A stretch of DNA of 64,000 bases, from NCBI RefSeq assembly GCF_017298635.1, contig NZ_CP071182.1, positions 3,758,001 through 3,822,000 of the forward strand, written 5' to 3'. The first letter of the stretch is position 1, and each line of letters starts with the position of its first letter. Of the stretch, positions 9,039 to 15,963 are shown piece by piece. Position numbers and translations under genes: made by a program. The notes below the pieces were generated by a model. That model was not told the DNA's origin, searched no databases, and was given only the letters and a program-made list of their open reading frames with translations. The stretch comes from Paenalicyclobacillus mengziensis. Its GTDB lineage: Bacteria > Bacillota > Bacilli > Alicyclobacillales > Alicyclobacillaceae.

Positions 9039-9569
9039 TCATGGCACGAGTTTTAGCGCAGCAAGTTTCGTATTCAGTTGATGGAGTTGGCTGATAACAG
9101 CCGCAGTTTGCTGGTTCATCTGCCCGAGGCGACTGGCCTCCACGTCTGCTGTCGATGCAGAGGTTTGCGACGATGACAAGATGCCTTGGTTCAAACCAAT
9201 GACACCCTGCAGATTCTGATTGACTCCCGATGTTGAGCTGTACACCGTAGTCATCCCCGACAAAATTCCCTGTTCACTAACGCCAATTTGACGGAGATGA
9301 TTGTTCATTGTCACAAGGTCTTGCACGGTCTTTTGTTCTTGTAACTCGATTTTTGCAAGTGCTGACGTCGTGGCCGTAAGTGGCCCCAGTGCCTGCACTG
9401 TCTTACCAACCAGTGGGACCGTCGCCTTCACATCCCCATTCAGTTCACTCATAGAACGGTTCATGTGCAACTGAATGTTGGTCTGTTGGGTCATGCTATA
9501 ACCAAACAACCCGAGTCCGAAGATGGATGCGCACCATGCAACGATTCGAATGCCGACTGCGGCCTTCAT
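9039..9569 (-). CDS. Single-span membrane protein with extracytoplasmic coiled coil (paralogue 4)
   Basis: 176 residues. Residues about 5-27 form one hydrophobic helix (IVAWCASIFGLGLFGYSM) that would act as signal anchor. The rest is polar and rich in Q, N, S and T with heptad-like hydrophobic spacing, for example MNQQTAAVISQLHQLNTKL near the end, which suggests a coiled coil outside the membrane. No cysteine pairs or catalytic motifs are visible beyond the anchor. The protein ends in LVP, like the product of 10469-10993. Start ATG has AGGAGG upstream. It is the last gene of a five-gene operon starting with an acyl-CoA ligase that carries the same kind of C-terminal region. Function unknown; a structural or scaffold partner of the ligase is an inference. 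Confidence 0.75.
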   Translation of the reverse strand: MKAAVGIRIVAWCASIFGLGLFGYSMTQQTNIQLHMNRSMSELNGDVKATVPLVGKTVQALGPLTATTSALAKIELQEQKTVQDLVTMNNHLRQIGVSEQGILSGMTTVYSSTSGVNQNLQGVIGLNQGILSSSQTSASTADVEASRLGQMNQQTAAVISQLHQLNTKLAALKLVP

Positions 9570-9602
9570 ATGCCAACCTCCTACAAGAGTACGCTGGAAA
9601 TG

Positions 9603-10442
9603 TTAGTTACCGCCGAGAATACCGAGAAGTCCTGGGTTTGACCCCGTTTGATTCGACGCGGTCTGCGAAGATGATGAAGTGAGACTGCCCAGAGAATTTG
9701 TGACCGAGCCCAGTGCCGACGATGCTGTCTTCGGTAACGTATTGCCACTGATCACATTGCCGCCCGACAACGAGTTGCCCGTTAAGGCCCCCGTTACAGA
9801 CTTCAAGGGTTTACTAAGCAGGCTTGCCGCACTGCCTGTTCCTGGATTTAGCCCTGCGAGTAGCTGGTTGACTTGGCCAAAAGCCCGAAACTCCTGCTCC
9901 GAAGACTGTAATTCGGCGAGCAAGGTGTCCATTTGTGAGTTCAAAGTGCTGCTTTCCTGACTTGTCGTCACAAGTGTGCTGTCGAGCGCAGTGAGCACCT
10001 TCGCACTATTGCCAATCTGTGCGGCAATCAGGGTCGACTTTTGTGGCAACTGATTGGTCAGTGAAGTCGTCGCTTGCTCGACTGTCAGTATCTTCCGCAT
10101 CAAATCAAGGTTCTTCGACGTCAGACCCACTTGCGTCTGAAGTTGCCCTGCAAGGGCTTGCCCTGTAGCTGTCTGTTGCGTAAGTATTTGTTCTTGCTGG
10201 GTTAAATCCGATAACTTGGATTCAACTAGGTTTACCTGTGTGCTAAGGGCGCGCGTGTTTGTGAGAATGTTCGATGTCGTCCCGTGCAGACTGCCAACGA
10301 GAGAAAAGATGTTTGGTGCTGCGGATAGCTGTTTCTGTACAAGTGGCGCACCGGCAACCACCCCTGCTGTAATCGCGAGGACCAGACCCGTAATCGCGAA
10401 AGCCCGACTCTGCTTGGGAAATGTCTGAAACACAGGTCTCAT
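9603..10442 (-). CDS. Single-span membrane protein with long coiled coil and Ser/Gly-rich tail (paralogue 3)
   Basis: 279 residues. A basic N-terminus (FPKQSR) precedes a hydrophobic helix at about residues 14-34 (AFAITGLVLAITAGVVAG), so the bulk should lie outside the cytoplasm. Residues 40-190 are a Q/T/S/L-rich coiled-coil region (for example VNLVESKLSDLTQQEQIL). Residues from about 195 onward change to a low-complexity Gly/Ser/Asn tail with repeated GSLTSS and SGNxLxG elements ending GILGGN. The gene sits 33 bp upstream of 9039-9569 and 26 bp downstream of the next gene, consistent with one operon. Start ATG has GGAGGTGG upstream. No known family is recognised. It is the longest of the four small paralogues and the only one with the Gly/Ser tail. 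Confidence 0.75.
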   Translation of the reverse strand: MRPVFQTFPKQSRAFAITGLVLAITAGVVAGAPLVQKQLSAAPNIFSLVGSLHGTTSNILTNTRALSTQVNLVESKLSDLTQQEQILTQQTATGQALAGQLQTQVGLTSKNLDLMRKILTVEQATTSLTNQLPQKSTLIAAQIGNSAKVLTALDSTLVTTSQESSTLNSQMDTLLAELQSSEQEFRAFGQVNQLLAGLNPGTGSAASLLSKPLKSVTGALTGNSLSGGNVISGNTLPKTASSALGSVTNSLGSLTSSSSQTASNQTGSNPGLLGILGGN

Positions 10443-10468
10443 ATTACCACCTCCAACGTATCTCCGAG

Positions 10469-10993
10469 TTACGGAACAAGTGCTATCTTTTGGTTCATTT
10501 GCACTAAGTTGTTATGAATGCTACCTTCATCCGCCAACATCGTGCCGAGGTTCTGCACGATATCTGAATTGACTTGATTTAGGTGTTGTAATGTGTTCAG
10601 AATCTTGAGTTCTGACTGTGAAATGGAATGAATGTATGCCTGTGACTGTCCGACGCCGTTGCCAATTGTCGCGACGGACTGATTGATGCCTGCAACCGTT
10701 TGCGCGAGGGTCCCTAACCCCGCTGCCATGTTCAGGGAAGTCTGTTGAATCTGCACAAGGCTCGACTGCATGTGTTTGGTTGTCTGCTGGAGCTGTGAAA
10801 GGCCCTGCAGTCCCTGCCCCAACTGGCCAGAGAGAGACTTGGCTTCGCTGACGTTTTGCTTGAGAGACACCGCCTTCTGATCCATGTCATGCTGCAGCCG
10901 CACTTCCATCATCCCGTTTACCCCAAGCACCACCAGTCCTACCGGGATGATAATCTTCGCAATCGTGTGAACGGTAAACTTCATCTCCCTCAC
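10469..10993 (-). CDS. Single-span membrane protein with extracytoplasmic coiled coil (paralogue 2)
   Basis: 174 residues. The N-terminal helix IIIPVGLVVLGVNGM (about residues 14-30) is a membrane anchor. The following 140 residues are Q/N/S-rich with heptad hydrophobics (LQQTTKHMQSSLVQIQQTS), predicted as a coiled coil, and the end is NQKIALVP. The GTG start overlaps the stop of the preceding gene by four bases (GTGA), which implies translational coupling; an ATG three codons further in is possible but too close to a purine-rich site. No enzyme motif is present. The similar layout to the adjacent genes points to duplication within the operon. Function unknown. Confidence 0.75.
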   Translation of the reverse strand: MREMKFTVHTIAKIIIPVGLVVLGVNGMMEVRLQHDMDQKAVSLKQNVSEAKSLSGQLGQGLQGLSQLQQTTKHMQSSLVQIQQTSLNMAAGLGTLAQTVAGINQSVATIGNGVGQSQAYIHSISQSELKILNTLQHLNQVNSDIVQNLGTMLADEGSIHNNLVQMNQKIALVP

Positions 10994-11502
10994 ACCCCCG
11001 GAACCTTACTGTTCATGTTGTGCGTGGCTTGTTTCATTTGGGCCATGTTACTGACATCCTGGTGGACAACGCTGTCGAGGGCACTGAGCGACTGCTGCAG
11101 ACTTGTCATCGAACTGCCAAGTTGCTGCAACGAGGATGCAATCTTACCAAGGTTGGCAGCGCCAGATTTTGCGTCTGTGCCAATCGACTGGTTGATGTGC
11201 AAGGTGTCTGCATTCAGTTGATTGATGCTCGCGATGTTCTTCTGCAGTTGTGCTGTTGTCGCATCCGTAATTTGCAGTGAACGATTCATGCTCGCTGCGG
11301 TCTGAATCAAGGTCTGTAAACTCTTGTTTTTCTGGATAATGGTTGATTCGATGTTTACAAGTCTGGATGTAGAACTTAGGCTGGACCGAAGTCCAATGTC
11401 AAGTTTTGTCAACTGTACCGTCGTCGGGACAGTCATTCCCAGGAGTCCAAGGACGACCAGGGCGCCAATCACGCTCGCTATCTTTACGAACACACCCACC
11501 AC
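10990..11502 (-). CDS. Single-span membrane protein with extracytoplasmic coiled coil (paralogue 1)
   Basis: 170 residues. One hydrophobic helix near residues 8-26 (ASVIGALVVLGLLGMTV) anchors the protein, and the remainder is a Q/S/N/T-rich coiled coil (IASSLQQLGSSMTSLQQSLS) ending NSKVPGV. The start is taken as the first GTG (11502); a second GTG three codons later (11493) has AAGGA at ten bases and is an alternative. It begins 89 bp after the acyl-CoA ligase stop and its own stop overlaps the next start by four bases. It has the same architecture as the C-terminal 150 residues of the ligase, so the ligase may have arisen by fusion with such a gene. Function unknown. Confidence 0.75.
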   Translation of the reverse strand: MVGVFVKIASVIGALVVLGLLGMTVPTTVQLTKLDIGLRSSLSSTSRLVNIESTIIQKNKSLQTLIQTAASMNRSLQITDATTAQLQKNIASINQLNADTLHINQSIGTDAKSGAANLGKIASSLQQLGSSMTSLQQSLSALDSVVHQDVSNMAQMKQATHNMNSKVPGV

Positions 11503-11591
11503 TTCCTTGTTTAGATGACCTATCGGTTTGATTCAGCTGAACCCAATGTCACTGCAAGGTTCTGTCGGGACAAACGTGCCTGTGGCACAGT

Positions 11592-14081
11592 TTATGGCAC
11601 CTCTTGCGAAACAGTCTGCGTCTTCGTGTTCGCCTGACTTAACTTGGTGGCAATCTGCTGGTTGGTTTGTTGCAACTGTCCAGCTGTCTGATTGAGATGG
11701 TTCGCTGTACTGCTCATTTCAGCCGCTGTGCTCGACTGAGATTTGGTTGTACCGGACACGCTGGCAAGGTCTGAGTGAACCTTGCTGGCAAGCGTCGCAA
11801 ATTGCTGACTCAGTCCAATCTCGTCCTGACTCAGTTTCTTTAGGGTGGTCAGGTTTGTGTTTTGTTGGTGTAAGCCCGTTCCAAGTGTTTGTAACTGTGT
11901 CGCGAGTTTCGGAGTCAAACTAGAGAGATTTTCAACTTTTCCCATTTTGCCAACAATTTGGTCGTTTGCCTGATTAATCTGGTCGTTGTTGTGGTGGACT
12001 TTGTGTAGCGTTCCGAGGAGGTTCAAGCTTGGCGGGATACGATTTGCATAGGCAAGCCCGCCGAAACCTAAAATCAGAACTGCAGCCGCCGCTCCAGCCA
12101 CCCACAAAGCCCGATGGCCTCTCTTTACCCGCACCTGGGCTGGCTTCTCGGCCACGGTCTCCGATCCGCTGTGGAGTGCCTCGCTGTGGAGTGCCTCGCT
12201 GTGGAGTGCCTCGCTGTGGAGTGCCGTGGCACTCGTTGCTGCCATGACTTCCCGAGGTACGTCTGAAGCGAGTCCCCCGGACTGCCCACCCGGTGGATTT
12301 ACGCTCGCATCCTCGGGGCCTAGACCTGTCTTTGCAGAACCATAGATGTCAAGATAGCGAATCCCCTCGTACATGTCCTCAATTTCTCGCCGGTATTTTT
12401 GCAGTACAACCTTGGCTTTGACCTTGAGTGTAGGCGTCAAATCTCCGCCTTCAATACTGAATGGGGCAGAGAGTAGGGCTGCACGTTTCGGCCGTTCAAA
12501 ATCCGCAAACTCGGCAACAGCTTGTTGAATCTCCTGCTGCAACAATCGTCGGACATCTAAATTGAGTAAGAGAGCACGAGCGCCATCATCACTGCTTGCT
12601 GGCAGAGACAGCTTCGATTGAATCGCTTGAAAGTCAGGAACGATGAGGCACGCGACGTACTTTCGTTGGTCTCCGACGAGAACAGCTTCAAGGACAAACG
12701 GGGAAAGTGTGATGGCGTTTTCAATCGGGTACGGTGCGACATTCTTCCCAGTCGCCAACACCAGCAGATTCTTCTTGCGTTCTACGATACGAATGTAGCC
12801 ATCAACGAGTTCTGCGATGTCACCCGTATGAAGCCATCCTTCGGCATCGATGGTTTCTGCTGTCGCTTCTTCATTGCCGTAGTACCCAGACATCACATTC
12901 GGGCCTTTGACGAGCAATTCACCGTCATCCGCTATTTTTATATCCACATTCGGTATTGGCTTTCCGACCGTTCCCGGTTTAACTGAGTCAAGCGGATTGA
13001 CTGCAATGACAGGAGCCGTCTCCGTCATTCCGTAACCTTCACACACGGGAATGCCCGCTTTTTGGTAGAAAACCGAGATCTGACCAGACAGACCTGCGCC
13101 CCCTGAAACCACCGCCCGAAGGTTGCCGCCAAGGCCAGAGCGCAGCTTGCGATAAACGAGGCGATTTGCGACTCCGTACTTCCATGAACCAACTGGTGCG
13201 TCAAGACATCTGCCGAGAAAGCGGGACAGCGATTTTGGCCGATCCTCGATCTTTTGCAGAATACCTGCGTACACCTTCTCAAGCAGCCTGGGAACGGTAA
13301 CAAGCACCGTTGGTCGAATTTGTGCAATGTCTTGTTGGATGGTATCCAGGCTTTCCGCGTATGCGATGGTCCCACCTGCTGTGAGCAGGCAAAAATGACC
13401 GACTGTTCGTTCGAATATATGCGACAAAGGAAGATAAGAGAGTGTCACATCATTCGGCTCTACGGTCAGCACGGACAAGCAAGCTTCAATGTTCGACGTC
13501 AAGTTCCCATGAGACAAAATCACGCCCTTCGGCGTCCCGGATGTACCGGAGGTGTGCACAATGGTTGCGGTTACATCAGCCGTGACATCATCAATGCTGC
13601 CAACGTTAAACGGCGGCGGTGTCTGTGCCTGAATTTCGCTGAACAACTCTACGGGGACAGGATAGGGCTGAATGGAGCCGTCAAGAAGAACGACAAACTG
13701 CACGAGGTCTGGGAGGTATCCAACAAGTTTCTCTGCGAGATCCCATGTACCCACAACCAGGCACTTTACGTCTGCATTTCGTAGAATAAAAGCCGCCTGT
13801 TGCGGTGTGACAGAGGGATAAATCGGCACAACAACAGCACCGAGTGCCATGATGGCAAAATCACAGACTGTCCACTTCTGCGAAGACTCAGCCATAATTG
13901 CAACCTTGTCCCCTGGCTCAATCCCCCGTTCCTTGAGACTGGCAGCAAACTTCACAATCTCATCCCAAACTTCCTGGTAAGTCCAGTCGCGGTATGCTCC
14001 CTCTAGCTTGAATCGGAGGCACGGATGCTGGGGATTTCGCACCACCGACGCGCGCAACAACTGCACGACGTTCATCATCAT
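11592..14081 (-). CDS. Long-chain acyl-CoA ligase fused to a membrane helix and coiled coil
   Basis: 829 residues. Residues about 1-590 are an AMP-forming acyl-CoA synthetase (FadD15-like): the ATP loop VHTSGTSGTPKG is at 176-187, followed by YGMTETAPV, GWLHTGDIAEL and the hinge VERKKNLLVLATGKNVAPYPIE. It should activate fatty acids with ATP and CoA in the cytoplasm. A proline/glycine linker and a short repeat (HSEAL three times) lead to a hydrophobic helix at about 657-680, and then about 140 Q/N/S/T-rich coiled-coil residues to the C-terminus. Ordinary ligases of this family stop near 600 residues. The helix would anchor the enzyme in the membrane with the coiled coil outside. It is first in an operon with four anchor-plus-coiled-coil proteins. 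The extra domains are not frameshift artefacts: the frame is continuous. Confidence 0.85.
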   Translation of the reverse strand: MMMNVVQLLRASVVRNPQHPCLRFKLEGAYRDWTYQEVWDEIVKFAASLKERGIEPGDKVAIMAESSQKWTVCDFAIMALGAVVVPIYPSVTPQQAAFILRNADVKCLVVGTWDLAEKLVGYLPDLVQFVVLLDGSIQPYPVPVELFSEIQAQTPPPFNVGSIDDVTADVTATIVHTSGTSGTPKGVILSHGNLTSNIEACLSVLTVEPNDVTLSYLPLSHIFERTVGHFCLLTAGGTIAYAESLDTIQQDIAQIRPTVLVTVPRLLEKVYAGILQKIEDRPKSLSRFLGRCLDAPVGSWKYGVANRLVYRKLRSGLGGNLRAVVSGGAGLSGQISVFYQKAGIPVCEGYGMTETAPVIAVNPLDSVKPGTVGKPIPNVDIKIADDGELLVKGPNVMSGYYGNEEATAETIDAEGWLHTGDIAELVDGYIRIVERKKNLLVLATGKNVAPYPIENAITLSPFVLEAVLVGDQRKYVACLIVPDFQAIQSKLSLPASSDDGARALLLNLDVRRLLQQEIQQAVAEFADFERPKRAALLSAPFSIEGGDLTPTLKVKAKVVLQKYRREIEDMYEGIRYLDIYGSAKTGLGPEDASVNPPGGQSGGLASDVPREVMAATSATALHSEALHSEALHSEALHSGSETVAEKPAQVRVKRGHRALWVAGAAAAVLILGFGGLAYANRIPPSLNLLGTLHKVHHNNDQINQANDQIVGKMGKVENLSSLTPKLATQLQTLGTGLHQQNTNLTTLKKLSQDEIGLSQQFATLASKVHSDLASVSGTTKSQSSTAAEMSSTANHLNQTAGQLQQTNQQIATKLSQANTKTQTVSQEVP
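12169..12226. repeat. 15-bp tandem repeat inside the acyl-CoA ligase gene
   Basis: The unit gctgtggagtgcctc occurs nearly four times in a row. On the coding strand it encodes HSEAL repeated three times followed by HSGSE. It sits exactly in the linker between the ligase domain and the membrane helix, so it is a good candidate for length variation between strains. Confidence 0.85.
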
Positions 14082-14187
14082 CCCACCTTGTAAAAGGCTG
14101 TTTCCCGTTCATGAAGGAACGTTTTCTGTGTTGCAACAATTTGCAGCACACTCTCTGTGCATCCGTCAGTTCAATAAACCTCATTTT

Positions 14188-14199
14188 GAACAATTGTTC
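14188..14199. promoter_or_regulatory. Palindrome upstream of the acyl-CoA ligase operon
   Basis: GAACAATTGTTC is a perfect 12-bp palindrome 107 bp before the ligase start, set in an A/T-rich stretch. Its size and symmetry fit a TetR-, MarR- or GntR-type operator, and fatty-acid genes are often controlled by such repressors. No regulator gene is adjacent, so this is tentative. Confidence 0.35.
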
Positions 14200-14267
14200 G
14201 AATTTGTCTGTAATTTAATGAGGGTGTCCAAGCCATCGTGGTAAAGAAATATGCGTCAAAGAAACGA

Positions 14268-14309
14268 GGTGCCAAGGCTGAGATGAATGTTAATCTCTGC
14301 CCTGGCACC
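14268..14309. terminator. Terminator-like hairpin
   Basis: GGTGCCAAGGC and GCCCTGGCACC pair over 11 bp with one mismatch around a 20-base loop, followed on the plus strand by TTTATT. No plus-strand gene ends here and the minus-strand operon begins nearby, so it may insulate that operon or be a remnant. The surrounding 14082-14601 stretch holds no convincing gene. Confidence 0.4.
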
Positions 14310-14520
14310 TTTATTCAGGTATGAGCGAGGCGGGAAAAAATTTAATTTTATTTTCGCTCCGACACGTTGTTGCCCGATCCGTTGCGACGACAATCAATAC
14401 GACGAGCAGACCCAGCGTTGATAATGGCCGTCTGTCCGCAGCCGCTCTTTACTGTCGAGGAGCCGACGGGTCGGCAGTTCTCTTGTCATAACACGCCAGG
14501 AGCGCGTTATTTCCACTACG

Positions 14521-14553
14521 TTGACAAAGCCCCAATAAGGGGGACTTTGTCAA
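14521..14553. repeat. Inverted repeat 3' of the aspartic protease gene
   Basis: TTGACAAAG at 14521-14529 pairs with CTTTGTCAA at 14545-14553, with an inner C-rich/G-rich pairing. A second small hairpin, CCCC-ATTTTTTT-GGGG, follows immediately. They lie about 50 bp beyond the stop of 14602-14994 and probably act as its transcription end, although a clean T-run after the first stem is missing. Confidence 0.4.
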
Positions 14554-14601
14554 CAATCCGACCCCATTTTTTTGGGGGGCACTCAACCATGACAAGTGCC
14601 A

Positions 14602-14994
14602 TCAGCCGTTCGGGGAAAGAATCAAAAGTTGCTGATTCACCGGATCGAGCAAAAGCGCCAACTGATTGTCGACAAAGAACCTGAGCCCAAAGAGTCCGGC
14701 GTCGGTAAAACTGGGATCAACGATACAAGGGACATTGCTGTACGTCTGCCCGCCAATATTCAGATTGCAGACAGACTGATAGGCACTGGCGCTCCCGCCG
14801 ACTCCGCCAATCTGGATTGCTCCGAGGTTCGGCAGACCGAGAGCGTTCGCAACGCTCGCATTGAAGGTCAACTCAAACGCGCCGGTATCCATAATCATAT
14901 TGGGCACGTCCGTGCCATTCACGCTTAGGGTGAAATAAAACGCGTCGTTCTGGATGGAACCAGGAATGACTGCCAGTTCACGGTAACTCGCCAT
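14602..14994 (-). CDS. Single-domain retropepsin-like aspartic protease
   Basis: 130 residues. The motif NMIMDTGAFELTF gives the catalytic D-T-G of clan AA aspartic peptidases, followed by the flap-like IGGVGGSASAYQS and the hydrophobic-glycine strand DAGLFGLRFF, in the usual order for a retropepsin-like monomer that dimerises. The gene stands alone and no viral or transposon partner is visible. The upstream in-frame start at 15042 is rejected in favour of the ATG at 14994, which has AAAGGATG upstream. A paralogue with the same layout lies at 27367-27747, on the other side of the sulfur genes. Substrate and role are unknown. No signal peptide is seen, so it is probably cytoplasmic. Confidence 0.75.
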   Translation of the reverse strand: MASYRELAVIPGSIQNDAFYFTLSVNGTDVPNMIMDTGAFELTFNASVANALGLPNLGAIQIGGVGGSASAYQSVCNLNIGGQTYSNVPCIVDPSFTDAGLFGLRFFVDNQLALLLDPVNQQLLILSPNG

Positions 14995-15178
14995 GCATCT
15001 CATCCTTTCTGTGAGTATCGGCTCACCGTACAAGGTATGCATGGCTGCAAAATGGGACAGGGCTGGTGCGGGAGCAAGTTTCGAATTGGTTCATCGACAT
15101 CATGGCTGCGCCACTGGGTTCGCTTCTGCAATTTACCAATTGTCACAAGCTGGTGTACAATCCTCTCGAGGTGACGTA

Positions 15179-15817
15179 ATGGTGGCGACGAAGCGGAGCA
15201 TCGGGCCAACGGGTCAGGCCGCGTTTATCGATGTTGAAACTACAGGACTCAGTCCGTACAACGATGAAATCGTGCAATTGTCGGTTGTGCGCTTTCGCTT
15301 TTGTCGGGAAACAGGGGAAATCCTCGAGACAGAGGCGAACTATACGGGATTCAATGAACCAACACGGGGCATTCCTGCGGGTGCCACTCAGGTCCATGGC
15401 ATTTCGGATAAAGACGTGTTGGGGCATCGGCTCGACACAGTGCTCATCGAGTCAGTGGTTCAACCCGCGGAATTTATGATTGCTCATAACGCACCGTTTG
15501 ACAGGGCATTTCTCATTTCCCAGTTTGCCTGGGCCTTGGAAAAACCGTGGAAATGCTCAATGCGGCATGTTGATTGGCAAGCACGAGGTCATCGCTCGCG
15601 ATCATTGCAAAAACTTCTTCTGGCACATGGCATTACGGTTGCACGAGCGCATCGCGCTGATTCTGACGTCGACGCTGCACTGCAACTGCTGAACTGTGAT
15701 GCGGGAAATGGGTTGCGCTATTTTTACGAAGTCATGCTGCACCGACCGCTTGTGCGCCCCAAAGCTCCGATTCATTCTACGGCTGGGTTGCATGCATCGC
15801 GGCAGGTTTCGTCATAG
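15179..15817 (+). CDS. DEDDh 3'-5' exonuclease (DnaQ-like)
   Basis: 212 residues. The three exonuclease motifs are present in order: FIDVETTGLS (Exo I, D-x-E) near residue 14-22, HNAPFDRAFL (Exo II) near 100, and HRADSDVDAALQLL (Exo IIIh, H-x4-D) near 160. This is the fold of the DNA polymerase III epsilon subunit and related repair nucleases, which remove nucleotides from a 3' end. It is a free-standing domain, with no polymerase or helicase fused. The ORF opens at 14993, but the ATG at 15179 has GAGGTGA four bases upstream and begins directly before the domain. It diverges from the aspartic protease gene. Confidence 0.82.
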   Translation: MVATKRSIGPTGQAAFIDVETTGLSPYNDEIVQLSVVRFRFCRETGEILETEANYTGFNEPTRGIPAGATQVHGISDKDVLGHRLDTVLIESVVQPAEFMIAHNAPFDRAFLISQFAWALEKPWKCSMRHVDWQARGHRSRSLQKLLLAHGITVARAHRADSDVDAALQLLNCDAGNGLRYFYEVMLHRPLVRPKAPIHSTAGLHASRQVSS

Positions 15818-15821
15818 AGAG

Positions 15822-15869
15822 CTTGTGACAATCGGAACTTGTGACAATCGGAACTTGTGACAATCGATA
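15822..15869. repeat. 16-bp tandem repeat
   Basis: cttgtgacaatcggaa occurs twice perfectly and a third time with the last bases changed, directly after the exonuclease stop. No coding or terminator role is evident. Confidence 0.85.
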
Positions 15870-15963
15870 AAACCAGACGACGGATCGGCAACATTCGCAT
15901 TTCATGCTGCCAATCCGCCGGCCTCATTGCGATTCGAACTCATCCGCTAATCCGTTAAAGGCG

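Noticed and set aside
12029..12247. Plus-strand frame with repeated CGVPR units
   Set aside because: It is only the reverse strand of the 15-bp repeat in the acyl-CoA ligase linker.
15822..15869. Possible CRISPR array
   Set aside because: The 16-bp units are directly adjacent without spacers; the 22-bp repeat at 33128 likewise has none. No cas genes are present.
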